Assembly: GCA_036435485.1 (NCBI GenBank)
Contig: CM071598.1
Span: 195,403,148-195,467,147 of the forward strand
DNA: 64,000 bases
DNA from: Saposhnikovia divaricata
Lineage: Eukaryota; Streptophyta; Magnoliopsida; Apiales; Apiaceae
Direction of reading: 5' to 3'
In this document: piece by piece, positions 50,852-62,593 of the stretch
Layout of the letters: every line of letters begins with the position of its first letter
How positions within the stretch are numbered: the stretch's first letter is position 1
Notes under the pieces: model-generated
Told to the model about the DNA's origin: nothing
Seen by the model: the letters and a program-made list of their open reading frames with translations, nothing else
The model's database searches: none
Translations under genes and position numbers: made by a program

Positions 50852-53542
50852 TTATTGCATTCTAATCTCCATCCTCCTGATCTTGAGACCCAATTCCCTG
50901 GCAATAATTCCAGCAAACCACTTTGGTTTTCCAGCTAGCAACATCAAGTTACCGATAATAAATGCAGACACCACTCCACAGCCATATCCAATCACCACAG
51001 CTTCCCATGTAAAACCACTAAAAAAGTAGTCATCATCTTCACCTTCTTTTTGCATCTCAATATCATGTTCACATTCTTTGGACAATGGAAATCCACACAG
51101 CCCTATGTTACCAACATAGCTATCATTGTCAAATGTATTGAATTGAGAACCTTTTGGAATCTGACCGTCGAGTTGGTTGCAAGATAGATTTAGACGTGCA
51201 AGTGTATTTATACTGGTGAGGTCACGAGGAATTTCTCCTTCAAGTTGGTTGGATGAGAGGTCTAGTGACTCCAACACTGACAATTTTCCAATCGAGGATG
51301 GTATGTGACCTGTGAGATGATTGTGTGATAGATTGAGAGATCTGAGCAAGATTAGTTTTCCAATGTATTCAGGAATCTCCCCTTCAAAATTATTTCTCGA
51401 TAAATCAATGTTTGTTAACACAGTTAGAATTCTAACAAATTGAATCTCTACTCCCTTGATCACAAGAATCGTGGAATCACTGTAATAGGCAGCACTTGTG
51501 GGAAGTTCAGGCATGATATATGTAGCCTTTCTTTCATTCACGTCACCAATCATCATTGCCTTGAAGTTTTGAAAATACATTGCCGGAAGTGGACCCGAAA
51601 ACTCATTATATGACAGATCAATAATTCTCAAGCTAGGAAATGGGTATTCTATCGTTGAACTCTTGTTTATAAGACCATGAAACTTATTTGATGTCAGAAC
51701 AAGAACTTGTAGATGTGGAAGAGCTTCCAAACACTGCGGGAATGTATCACTTATTTGATTATTACCAAGATCAAGAACTCGTAACCTATGAAATTGAACA
51801 AAAGAAGAAGGAATTCTTCCTTCTAATTTGTTTCCATTCAAGTTTAGAGTTTTCAGATTACGGAAATTTGACAAGGCTGCTGGAATGTGCCCCTGAATTT
51901 TATTCATCCGCAGATCAAACACTAAAAGACTGGTCAAATTTGTTTGACAAATGGGGAGTACACCACTCAAAGTGTTGTTAGACAAATTCAGAATCTCAAG
52001 AAAGCTCGAATTACAGATGAACGTGGGTAATGATCCACTAAGCTTATTGGATTGGAGATCAAGGTACGAAATTTTATTCCAAGGTAGTTGCTCAATACCA
52101 CCTGTTAGTCCATTATAAGAAAGATTCAGATAGTACAAACCCATCGACCCAATCCAATGTGGAATTTCCCCTTCAATTTCATTGTACGATATGTCTAGGT
52201 GAGTAAGATTCACAAGTTGAAACAATGATTGTGGAATGCGTCCATTGAGTAAATTGCTGCGACAATCAAAGTACGCCAGCTGTGAATTTGAAGAATTAGA
52301 TTCATATAGCTGACCTGTGAAACCATTATGGCTCAGATATAATACTTCTAACGACGGAAGGCTAAACAACCCAGTGGGCAGGAGTCCGGTGAACCCACTA
52401 CTGCTCAAATCTAATTTAATGAGTCGTTTAAAGTGGGCAACGGAAGAAAGAAACGGACCAGTGAAATTGTTATAAGAAAGGTCTAGATATGTCAAGTTTG
52501 TAAGGTTTGTTAAAACTGTTAGAATCGAGCCATTTAAATTATTTTGACCTAGGTCCAAGAGAGTAAGTTGACTAAGGTTCCCTATGGATCTTGGTATCGG
52601 CCCAGACAAATTGCAATACCAGAGTTTCAAACTGACTAATGACTCTAGAAATTGTATTGAATCAGGTATACCTCCATATATATTTATCCCTTGAAGAAAA
52701 AGGTGTTGGAGAGTACCACTACTTCCCCACTTAACTTTGGGTAATTCTGCTTGTAAACCAGTTTCCTCATAGTAAGAATTACTCCCTGTCAAGGCTAGTT
52801 TCTCTAAGTTGGGAAGGTGGAAAACCTCTTGGGGTAATACTCCGTGTAAACCAGTATACCTAAGCTTAAGAACCCTCAAGGAAGTAGACAAATTCACAGG
52901 TAAAACAGAGGAGATGTTAACTCCATTTAGATTAAGAAGTCTCAGTTGAGTTAAATTCTGTAGTATTGATTTAAAAGCTTCCTTTTCAAGTTTAGCATGA
53001 AAGTTGTAACTGAGATCAAGTGAGACCAGTTTATACAAATGAGAGATTCCTGAGGGGACTCTCCCTGAAAAACGAGTACGAGTGAGGTTGAGATGTGTCA
53101 AACCTTTTGCAAAGATCCCGAATTCCTGAGGGAACTGATTGGACAGTGAAAAGTCGTTACTAGCAAGGTTGAGGAAGTGGAGATGAGAGAGTTGGAAGAG
53201 AGTGCTGTTAGGAAGAATGGCTCCTTCCAGCTGACTGCAACTCAAATCCAGCCCAATTACGTCCCCTTTCTTGTGGTCGCAGCTAACTCCATCCCATGTG
53301 CAGTGATCTGAATTCATGCTCCAATTCTTCGTCTTTGGGTGTGAAGGAATTTCGTAGTAATAATTATAAGAGTAAGAATAAGAGAAGCAATTTGTAGGAG
53401 TACCAATTGTCAAGCTTTGCTTAAAGTGGAACAACGCAGTTTTTTGGTGGATAGGACTCAATGAAGCAACAAGGTGGTTTTGCAAGAAGATGAGCATCAC
53501 AGTGATTGTTGAAAAACAGGTGCTGAACTTTCTCATCGTCAT
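50852..53542 (-). CDS. Cf-9/HcrVf-like LRR receptor-like protein, intact
   Basis: About 896 residues from the Met at 53542; an upstream in-frame Met at 53635 would place 31 residues across the TATA region and is rejected. Signal peptide MTMRKFSTCFSTITVMLIFL; cap with paired Cys (HCTWDGVSCDHKKGDVIGLD); around 27 extracellular LRRs with plant LxGxIP spacing, broken by an island-like segment near VIKGVEIQFVRIL; acidic juxtamembrane (KECEHDIEMQKEGEDDDYFF); one membrane helix (AVVIGYGCGVVSAFIIGNLM); short basic tail (KPKWFAGIIARELGLK). No kinase. Such proteins sit in the plasma membrane, sense pathogen or developmental ligands and signal with SOBIR1/BAK1-type partners. The ligand cannot be predicted. 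Confidence 0.92.
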   Translation of the reverse strand: MTMRKFSTCFSTITVMLIFLQNHLVASLSPIHQKTALFHFKQSLTIGTPTNCFSYSYSYNYYYEIPSHPKTKNWSMNSDHCTWDGVSCDHKKGDVIGLDLSCSQLEGAILPNSTLFQLSHLHFLNLASNDFSLSNQFPQEFGIFAKGLTHLNLTRTRFSGRVPSGISHLYKLVSLDLSYNFHAKLEKEAFKSILQNLTQLRLLNLNGVNISSVLPVNLSTSLRVLKLRYTGLHGVLPQEVFHLPNLEKLALTGSNSYYEETGLQAELPKVKWGSSGTLQHLFLQGINIYGGIPDSIQFLESLVSLKLWYCNLSGPIPRSIGNLSQLTLLDLGQNNLNGSILTVLTNLTNLTYLDLSYNNFTGPFLSSVAHFKRLIKLDLSSSGFTGLLPTGLFSLPSLEVLYLSHNGFTGQLYESNSSNSQLAYFDCRSNLLNGRIPQSLFQLVNLTHLDISYNEIEGEIPHWIGSMGLYYLNLSYNGLTGGIEQLPWNKISYLDLQSNKLSGSLPTFICNSSFLEILNLSNNTLSGVLPICQTNLTSLLVFDLRMNKIQGHIPAALSNFRNLKTLNLNGNKLEGRIPSSFVQFHRLRVLDLGNNQISDTFPQCLEALPHLQVLVLTSNKFHGLINKSSTIEYPFPSLRIIDLSYNEFSGPLPAMYFQNFKAMMIGDVNERKATYIMPELPTSAAYYSDSTILVIKGVEIQFVRILTVLTNIDLSRNNFEGEIPEYIGKLILLRSLNLSHNHLTGHIPSSIGKLSVLESLDLSSNQLEGEIPRDLTSINTLARLNLSCNQLDGQIPKGSQFNTFDNDSYVGNIGLCGFPLSKECEHDIEMQKEGEDDDYFFSGFTWEAVVIGYGCGVVSAFIIGNLMLLAGKPKWFAGIIARELGLKIRRMEIRMQ

Positions 53543-53599
53543 TTTAGCTGTAAAACTTTTTGTTGGTGATGATAGTTTGTAGAATATTATACTTTTGAG

Positions 53600-53614
53600 T
53601 TTATATTTATATTG
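53600..53614 (-). promoter_or_regulatory. TATA box of the receptor-like protein gene
   Basis: The minus strand reads ATATAAATATAAAC, about 60 bp before the ATG at 53542, giving a short 5' leader. Confidence 0.55.
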
Positions 53615-53642
53615 GTATTTTGTTAGAGATGTCATTTTTAGT

Positions 53643-55942
53643 TACCATATTATCATTGTCCCGCTGTACACTTTTTAGAAGAAATAGGTTGGCCATGGAA
53701 CAAAAATTTTAAGATTTTTTTAATTTGCTTGTTTTTTATTAAAACCTTTAAAGAAAAGGTGAAAATAAAAACATGTTCACTTTGTATTATGTAAATAAAA
53801 AAATATTTAGAAAACCGTATTTTATCCCATTTCTAAAATTATAACTAAAATTAAGATCATAGAAAATTTAATTTTTTAATATGTCTTTTATCGTTTATCA
53901 AATTTATGTCAACATTATAAATTTAAATCTTAAAATATAAGTGGATTAATCAAATATATTTCATAACTTTAATTTTAAATCTTAAGGTATATGTAAATAT
54001 TAGCCAAAAAATGAACAAAAAAATCCCTAATGTGTTTCACTATCACTGAATTTTATCTCTAAAATAAACTCTATCAACTTTTATTTATAATAGAAATAAA
54101 TTACAAATTCATATAGTTAAATTATCTCTCATATGTATGGTATTAAAATAAATATTTTTTAATTATTCATGTTATATATAATTATTTATATTCCTTTTAT
54201 AATTTGATTTTTATAACCCGGACTTCAAAAACTCTACGGAGTAGTACTATTTAATAAAAAATTAGATTTTCTAAATAATTTAGTATACTCTAGTGATATA
54301 AAATTTAGATTTAATATAAAAGTTTTTTGGTGAACTAGTGCCTTAATATCATGGTACAAAATGGGTAAGAAATGTTTCTACCTTTAATCCTTCATAATTT
54401 TTTGTTAGATTCAACAATCTAGTTATGACACATATTTTCTAAATTAGCTTTATAGGAAATATTTTATGCTTATCATTTATATAAATTTATTTATTTTCCT
54501 ACTTAACAATCGGAAAATTTATTTATTATAATTAGCTTTTCTATAATAATTATTCTTGTCTTCCTACTTTTAGATTTTGTGAGTTTTACCACGGTGCCTA
54601 ATAATAACATCTTTACTCTCTAAACTAAGGGCAACTTTGTTCTGGTTTTCAGAAATATAGCTGGAAAATTGTTGGAGCAGTAGAAGCAACCAATGGTATT
54701 ACTTAAATTCATTAGTATTGAAACATATATATTTTCTCCAAAATAAAGATTAAATTTAGATATTTTTAGGTATGAGTTGCTTGTTTCCAAATGGTCCATA
54801 GGAGTCATTTTTGACAAGAGCTTATGGTCTTTTTTATTATCTCCACAAAATATTTTTAACTTTCACATATTATAGGGATGCAATAGAAGAAGCACTTTTA
54901 GAGCAGTAAAAGACAAAGAACAGGACTTTTAGAATTGAAATATGGTGATTGATGTGAATTGAATGAGTATATGAGAGTAGATTTTGGAGCTGGAATGTTC
55001 AAGGAAAGGACATAAATAATGTAATTCCGAGAACTTTCTTAAACATTCGTTTCTTCGTGTTAAATCAATTCCATATCTGGTGCACATAACTTAGTGTATA
55101 TACTTTTGAAATTAAAATAATATGTACAAATCGTCTAATCTCTACAAAATATTTTCACTTTTCATAAATTGTAGGGCTGCCATAGAAGAACTTTAGAGCT
55201 AGAAAATGAAGACCAAGACTTTGAGAATTGATGCGAATGTATATTGTGTTTTTAAGTACTACACACGTTTCAAAAAAAAAGTACTACACACATAGATATA
55301 AGGGATCATTTTAGGTAAATTGTAGTCTTTCTACTAATATGTACACAATAGACATAAGGGACTAATATGTACACAATAGACATAAGGGATCATTTTAGGT
55401 AAATTGTAGTCTTTCTACTAATATGTGGACTGCAATAGAAGCACTTTCAGAGCAGTAAAAGACAAAGACTTGAGAATTGAAAGATGATGGGCATGAGTCT
55501 TTGAAGGTGGAATGCAATTAAAAGAAAAGGAAAGGAATAATGACATTTTCTCAACTTCCTTCAAACCAATTCATTATGTACCGTACCAAATGGGCTAGAA
55601 ATGCATTTGAGTCTTTAAAACTTTTTACTACAAAGAACTTTGAAAATGAAAAGATGATACGAATGAGTCTTTGAAATAGTTTTTAGACCTGAAATGTAAT
55701 TCGATGTCTGCTATCATTTTGATTATATACGTGCTAATTTGAGGTACTACTTGTAAGAAAAAGGTAAAGAGTGTGGATTTTTTTTAAATGGGATTACATT
55801 ATTACAATGTATCTATCATATAGTGTGGACACAGCTTAAAAATTCAGCAACTAAAGTTATATGTTTCTTTCTTTATAATAACCCATGCACATGTTATGTG
55901 GGCTGCAATGCATTTTAAGAGCATTAAAAGACAAAGACCAAG
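53643..55942. other. AT-rich intergenic DNA with diverged repeats
   Basis: No gene recognised. A block of the form GCAATAGAAG.ACTTT.AGAGC followed by AGTAAAAGACAAAGAC recurs at about 54,880, 55,175, 55,428 and 55,905. At 55,290-55,430 a ~60-bp stretch (AAGGGATCATTTTAGG to CTAATATGT) is present twice with an extra 30-bp unit (ATGTACACAATAGACATAAG) between. Confidence 0.6.
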
Positions 55943-57564
55943 ACTTTCCATTCAAGCCACACATGAATCCTTCATCTCTTTCTCTTTGTTCTTTTATGAT
56001 CAAGTTGTCTAGAAACATTATCTGTCTAAAAAGCCAAATGTGACCCGCTCTTAGATTTTTTTTTTCATTTGTGGATGAAATATGTGAAGGAAGCAGAATA
56101 ACCTACTAATTTCTTAAGTTGAGAATATAATGCAATATGGAATTTTGTTTTACATTTTTTTTACTTCATTATAGCTAGTGAAGTAGAGGAACTCTAACAT
56201 ATCTTCAATTAAAAATACAAAATTCCAAACATGTAATCGAGGATACAAAAGAAGAACCTCGGCCTGAAATTTTACATAACAGAACTTTAGATAATAATCG
56301 TTATTCAAAATTAAACATGATAGAACTACAAGTCGAAACAATGAGTTCCTCCGCCTAGTGACAGTATTAGCCTCTGTTCTAAAGATTCCTCCTGTAGCAA
56401 AGCTATCCTCATTGGCAACAAATCCATATGGATTGTTATTTCCTGCTTGATGTATCACTACTATGTCAACAGGGCTGATGTACTACGGAGAAGAAATTGC
56501 AAAATGCATCTAGCTCCAGAATGGAAGAATCACGTAATTCATATACCGAACCTGATCTATACAGATTTCGGTTGTCTTGTCTCGCAGACACAACTTACAA
56601 CATAATGAAGCCAAAGATAATCATAAACAAGATTTAGCCAAAATGGAATACTAAAAACAAGAAGGTCGATTCCAGATTCGTAAAATGAAAATTATAGACC
56701 CATAAACTCATACGAGGCTAACAATCACAACTATGTATGAACAGACTTTAAAACGGTAAATAAATAAATCTTTAAAACAAAATATATATATCATAACAAA
56801 ATATATATATATCGATACTCACAATTTCGAAACTAGTAATCCTTATAACCATAACTTTGAAATATATATATCTGATTTCCAGAAAACTTTTCGGAATAAC
56901 CCTTTTTGTAATACGGCCTATCCCGAGGTCACAAGTGACGACCCCTCAATACCAATCACAAATCAAATTTCCAATCCAAACAAGCTCCACATACTCTAAC
57001 ATCTACTAATATCAAAACTCTACTTAACATGCGTAAACCCAAGTATACGTCATCGAAAATTATCTTGCGACATTCAAAAATTGTTTAAGCTCCAATATCC
57101 CGAATTCCCGAATCAACTCCGGAAACACAACTCCACATACTCGACAAGTCCTCAAATTTAGACTCCGAACGTTATAACTCTAGCGTTTATCAATAACCGA
57201 ATAAGTGACATAAAATACACGTCCACCACTCATCTCACTATTCAATTCTTCTTCATTCCACTCACTCACATTCTGATTCATCACGTCATCTCGGTACTTC
57301 TTAATTTTCTCTAATAACTCAGGCTGGAAGGTCATGGCCATCTTCGTTTGCAAAACTAGGCCTTTCAATCTTTATCTCTAACTTCTCAAATTCTTTGAAC
57401 ATTTTCTTAAGCATTTTAATCATATTCAATCTTTCCTTGTTCATCCGGTTGCATTAACATTGAAGCGGGTCACCCATTTGGCATTTTAGACAGATAATGT
57501 TTCTAGACAACTTGATCATAAAAGAACAAAGAGATGAAGGGTTCACTTGTGACTTGAATGGAAG
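55943..57564. repeat. Inverted repeat, ~100-bp arms 1.4 kb apart
   Basis: The left arm 55943-56052 (CTTTCCATTCAAG to GACCCGCT) matches the reverse complement of 57463-57564 with few mismatches, including TTTATGATCAAGTTGTCTAG. The 1.4 kb between holds short open stretches (for example 56150-56458 and 57180-57368, minus) that I do not recognise and would not call genes. It could be a foldback element or a locally inverted duplication. Confidence 0.6.
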
Positions 57565-57869
57565 CAATTCGGGTAAAGCACATTGGGAGCATTGATCCTT
57601 TTCAAGATAACTGGAACGATGATTATATATTGGTTCATAATTGACTGAATATAAAATTGCAAATATAGTGCATTACCATATTTACTAGCAAGTAAAAACT
57701 GTTTCTAAAGTAAATTTCTCCGTTGATGATATACGTAATATTTTGTACTATGTGCTATATTTAAGAAGTAAAGAATAATGTTATTCAAAACCTCATGATT
57801 TGAACAAAATTAAACAAATAATTAGTGTTCATGTCTTATTTAGTGTCCACTCAGTGGATTCTTGACATT

Positions 57870-58340
57870 GATTTTCCTTCCATGGCCTTGTAATAAAGTT
57901 TCTCCATCATTCGTATTAAATTATTAGTTGGTGCATATTTCTACAATGATAATTAAATTTATTAGATATTATTTCAAGTTATTTCTTCCAACATGAGCAC
58001 AAAGTTTCCCTTACTTCAAACTTCGAACAGGAGTATGTAATTAATTATTAATTTAAAAATTTCAAGTCTGATAAAACATTTGAAGGCCATGGAAACGTAT
58101 TTCTAGCCCATTTTGTACGGTAGTTATTGAATTGCTTTATATTTGAAAAGACAGGTTTACAGAGGTGGTCAGAAAACTCCAGCTTCGACCAGCTCTCAAA
58201 GACCCATTATCATCATCTTTCCATTCTCAAAGTCTTGGTCTTCCCTGTTTACATCACCTTTCCATTATCTAAGTCTTGGTCTTCCCTGTTTACATCACCT
58301 TTCCATTCTCAAAGTCTTAGTCTTCGTCTTATCCTGCATG
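57870..58340 (+). repeat. Duplicated flank with a 41-bp tandem repeat
   Basis: Aligns with 40,885-41,220. At 58,215-58,330 the unit CTTTCCATTCTCAAAGTCTT GGTCTTCCCTGTTTACATCAC is repeated almost three times, absent from the other copy. Open frames across it are by-products of the repeat. Confidence 0.7.
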
Positions 58341-58694
58341 CAGATGAAAGAGAAGACAGTGAGTGATGACCCCTCAGCATGGGCTGTTTTGAAACAAGCA
58401 AATCATACAGGGCCACATGTAATAACCAAACACCCCTTAATTAGCGGCTATATAATTGATTTGGAGTCAAGATTCTCAAGTTTCAACTGCCGTGTTAGCT
58501 CGGAGTTTCCATGTTTAAGGTTACCCTCTGCTCGGGTAATTAGAGAAAGCAACTCATGCCTCTGGAATTGTTAAAATATTCATTGTGCATTTACAAGTAC
58601 GGTTGAATTCCAATCAAAACTTTCCAAACTTGCTAATTTGTTATAATTTCTGTTAAATATTATTAATTAAAAATAATAATTTAGGAGAAGCTTT

Positions 58695-58935
58695 GTACTA
58701 CTTGGGCATGGAGTTTCTGGAACAAATACGACCAAATGGTTATTCCCATTGGATCAACATGTCATGATCTGTGATAATGCAAAATCTGGTGTGTCAATCA
58801 GTAACCGTCCTCTAAGCAGGAGTTTGGTCGGTAAACCTCTGTATCTTGCCTTTTCAAGGCCTGGCATAATCTTTACAGTCTATTACAGAGTCCTGATGAA
58901 GCATTGCGAAGATTACGTATGTTTAGTTAGGGGCT
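58695..58935 (+). pseudogene. Copia reverse transcriptase fragment
   Basis: The plus strand encodes YYLGMEFLEQIRPNGYSH at about 58,695 and, in another frame, RSLVGKPLYLAFSRPGIIFT at about 58,824, the segments that lie about 60-90 residues apart in Copia RT. Frameshifted, no flanking LTR seen; an old remnant. Confidence 0.65.
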
Positions 58936-59512
58936 TAGGGCACTATAGTTATTTATATTAAGCGCTTAGTTTTTAGCATTTCTACAATTGAGTTTAAGTT
59001 TATGATTATAATTAAAAGAACTCTTATTTTTGTTTTTGCTTCAAGATGTACCATTAGTTATGCATATAGTTTATAATGTTCATATAATTATGATTTTACG
59101 TTTCATTACGCATATAGTTTATAATGTTCATGTAATCATGTTATTACGTTTTGGTTTATAGTCATAAGTTCATGATTCATCATGTTACGTATCTTGCACA
59201 CTATTGTTTTCAAGTTCCATCCAAGTCAAACTGATCAGGGAGGAAATCAGGAAAATGAACTACATCTGTAACCGTTTCGTTTTTGTCAAGAGTCTCATGC
59301 TCCACGCTGGGAGGAAATCAGGAAAATTAAGTACCACAGTAATTCCATCTATTGCAGACTGGAAGGAAATCAGGAAAATTAAGTACCACAGTAATTGTTT
59401 CGTTTTGGCCCAGAGTCTCCACTAGCCTCTCTAATTCACTAAAAGAAAAAAACATGATAATTTGACCATCTTTTGCTAACTGCCTATTTTTTAAGTAGAA
59501 ATAAAATATAGG

Positions 59513-59797
59513 GTCCCAAAAATCGAAATTCTTGATCAATGGAGGAACAATATCACCGTTTTTGTTCAATAAAATACCAAAGTGGATGATTGACTCATTC
59601 CATACTAGAAATAATCGTAGGAAATCCTTTGTTAACACGGATTCCTATTTCTCAACGATATTTCACGATCAGCTAGCTATTGGCTGAATCCCGTGAAACC
59701 ATTTCATAGAAGTTCATTGATATCGTATTTTTATAAAGCAAATCGATTTAGATTCTTGAATAATCCACATCACTTATGCTTCTATTGTAATAAAAGA
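59513..59797 (+). pseudogene. ycf2: Nuclear copy of a plastid ycf2 segment (NUPT)
   Basis: The plus strand encodes SQKSKFLINGGTISPFLFNK and IPKWMIDSFHTRNNRRKSF up to a TGA near 59,683, then in the next frame WLNPVKPFHRSSLISYFYKA and NNPHHLCFYCNKR. This is the recognisable central-to-C-terminal region of the plastid protein Ycf2, with one frameshift. Only about 285 bp match, bounded by non-plastid DNA, so it is a nuclear insertion rather than plastid genome. The open frame on the opposite strand is a shadow. Confidence 0.85.
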
Positions 59798-60375
59798 TCG
59801 CAATTAGAAGAAAAATAATGTATGTAAGATCTTTGCATTTGCTTTGTTTATTCTTAGTAATTTGGTAACCATTAGTAAAATACGATGAAAGGTACAAGCA
59901 GCAAATCTTCCGAAAAAATCCATTATTGCAGTTGAGTATTCAAAGATTGCAGACCAACCGTTATTTCCACAATTATACTTATCAAGAGGAAAAGCTTTTG
60001 CCCAGTTGGTGCCTGGAAGAGACAACAGTATAGTTTTTGCTTGACTTGATTGAAAATTTGTACAGTGCCAGATTATTGAGTTGAACATTCAGTAAATCCT
60101 GGAGCCCTATACTCACCAATTTACGCCTGTGATGTTACAAGTCGGATAGTAGCTCTTCATTTACATGCCCACAGAACCACATGTCAATCCTTCAACGGGT
60201 CAACATATTTTTCTACAGCGCACCAAAAGGGATGATTTAGGTTAGAGTTGCAGTGCGCGCACTGATAAGGAGGACGAGCAGAAGCATGTATGCAAATTAT
60301 TGGCATAAACAGCAGAAAAAGATTTCATGTAGTGAGAAGCAAAAGATAAACTCTGATTTGAGCCATAAAAAAGAG
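59798..60375. other. Intergenic DNA, nothing recognised
   Basis: No convincing gene, repeat or element terminus seen. Short minus-strand frames here look random. Confidence 0.5.
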
Positions 60376-62133
60376 CAATTTTATGCATTCATCGATCTTC
60401 TTTCACTGCCTTTTGCTCTATGTGGACATGAAGTATAATGTAGATAACTCTAAAAGAGTTCAGAGAAAGATTGAACAAGTACAAACATGTAAACACTTCT
60501 TGTTTTTTGGATATTCCAGAGTAGAATTTTCTTCAAAAAAGAGATCAAACTGCCTATTTTTTGGATATTCTAGTTTTTTGGATATATATCGTTTAGTAAA
60601 AGAAATAGTACTTAGAATAGACTGTCTAATTAAGCAGTTATGCTGCCTATTACTAATTACATCTTCTTCCACAGGTCATATTCAGGATAGTTTACTGAAG
60701 AACTTCCTCCAGTAGAATTCTGAACAGGCCTGTTAGCGCCAACCGCTCTTGACCATTGTCCAGTAGTTGGCTGGCCACCAGCAAAGCTCCCACTGAAAAG
60801 CTGATCTGTAGCTCCCAAAAACTACCAGATGTTGTGTTTGTAGTTTGAGAACGAATGGAAGGCCCTGGCTGCTGCTGCTGCTGCTGCATCAGAGTGTTAG
60901 AATATCCACCACGGAATATACTTCCTGACCATTGATTGGTCTCTAGTTGGCCAGCAGATCTGGCACTTTAAACCTGACGGGTCACTCCAGCAGACGGACC
61001 ACTCCACATGTGAGCACTAGATGGTCTGTTTACAGCTTCATGGGGGAAAACTCCGGCTGTAGGTTGAGAATGAAGGGAGAACTGCTGCTGCTGCTGCATT
61101 ACAGCGTACGATTGGCCAGCAACATTGCTACTTCCTGGCCATTGAGTAGGGTTTGGGTAGGGGTAGCCACCAGAAATGCTTCCACTTAAAGACTGGGCCG
61201 GGACTGCAGCAGAGCCAACTACGTACATAGCTTGGAGAGGCTTGAAAACCACTCCACGAGGGAGCACTAGATGGTGTGTTTGAAGCTGCATAATGAGGCA
61301 ACCCATCTGTTGGTTGAAAATCAAAGGTGTTCTGAGAAGTATTGAAGATCACCTCAGATGCTGCACACCCTCTTCCTCTTTCACCCCTCTGCTGCTGCTG
61401 CTTCACACTGTGGGCCATCCTACTTCCGATTACTCCCTGGCCTAAAACAAGACACAATGAATGATTCTTGTACTTATTTACATTCCTCTTCCTCTCTACA
61501 ACACTAGAAACACTCAAAATATACATAAAAGATGCCACATTTGCACAGTAATGTGGATACGAAAATGTTTATCGATAAGGAAGAAACACATCAAATAAGG
61601 AAAGAATCTTGAAATGATTATCGATCAAGAATTGATGTATACAATACAATCATACTACAAGATTAAAAATTCGCAAGAAACGGAACCTTGAAAACAGGAC
61701 ACACAATTAGAGCTTCACACAGACTTATCTGTACTCCTCATTCTCTACACACAAAAAACCTATCCAGATATATAAATAAGAAGACACGTGTATCATAACA
61801 CAGATAATGGGTATCTCTTGATCATAAGGGTAGAATTTATTTAACAAGTAAAGAAACGATATTGACATTGTTTTTGATCAAGAAATGATATAAACATACA
61901 GAAAAGATTAAAGATTTACAAGAAACGTAAACATATTGTTTTTGGCTATCTTCTTTATCAGATAGTACAACGTATTAACAAGAAACACATAAAAACAGGT
62001 AAATAAACAATCTTGACATTGTTTATGATTAAGAAATGATGTATTAGATTAGGAAACACTCATGCATAAACCCAGTATCAAGATCAACAGGAAAACATAC
62101 CTGTTGATTCCATGGGTTTGACGAGCTGGCCAT
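60376..62133 (-). CDS. Q/S/P-rich protein gene of unknown function, probably decayed
   Basis: Exon 1 (62101-62133) encodes MASSSNPWNQQ and ends at GTATGT; a 659-bp intron follows. Exon 2 from 61441 encodes GQGVIGSRMAHSVKQQQQRG, then Q-, S- and P-rich sequence with SQNTFDFQPTDGLPHYAASN. Similarity to itself continues in a second frame (QSLSGSISGGYPYPNPTQWP, MQQQQQFSLHSQPTAGVFPH) and a third stretch (MQQQQQQPGPSIRSQTTN), separated by a frameshift near 61,240 and a stop near 60,970. Repeated tryptophan-glycine-type units (WSGxxxGG) suggest internal duplication and disorder. Its 3' part was copied to 44,851-45,424. Confidence 0.5.
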
Positions 62134-62149
62134 GTCTTGCTACTTTCTT

Positions 62150-62310
62150 CAACTCTCTCTCACAGTACTCTCTCTGTGTGTGTCTCTGTCTCTAATCTCT
62201 CTATGTCTCTAATCTCTCTGTCTCTCTCTCTCTCTGTGGATTCTTTCTCACTCTAGATTCTGTTTGTAATTCTGTTTTTCTATGGACTTAACTACCAGAG
62301 TTTTTTATAC
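62150..62310 (-). promoter_or_regulatory. Promoter and CT-rich leader of the Q-rich gene
   Basis: On the minus strand a TATA-like GTATAAAAAAC (62301-62310) lies about 170 bp before the ATG, followed by a (GA)n/(CT)n-rich leader at 62,150-62,240. This supports 62133 as the start. Confidence 0.5.
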
Positions 62311-62593
62311 TTGTTAGAGATGGAGGGAAAAGTTGGTTGGTTAACTTTTGAATGGCCAATTATTATCACAATAGTCCTCCTAATTTACCACACGTCACAT
62401 GGAATAACAATACTAAATTTAAATCTTAAATATTCTAATTAATTTGTTAATCGTTTAAATTGGTTTAATGACTATTAATATTATTGTATGCATGTTTTTT
62501 TTTATTCTAACCAAATTATTACAAATAAAAATGCTTATTGATGTTTAATTGAGTTTTATAAAATACCTCTTACCACCGGGAGATAACAAGTAG

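Noticed and set aside
56150..56458. 102-codon minus-strand frame beginning MIHQAGNNNPYGFVANEDSF
   Set aside because: The first 40 residues look somewhat protein-like, but there are no splice partners or recognisable family, and the latter half is AT-rich translation.
58127..58574. Two overlapping plus-strand frames of 79 and 143 codons
   Set aside because: Their repeated SLSWSSLFTSPFH-like residues come from the 41-bp tandem repeat. No family features.
59327..59638. 103-codon minus-strand frame with protein-like FWDPIFYFYL
   Set aside because: It is the antisense shadow of the ycf2 segment, which reads on the plus strand with clear Ycf2 residues.
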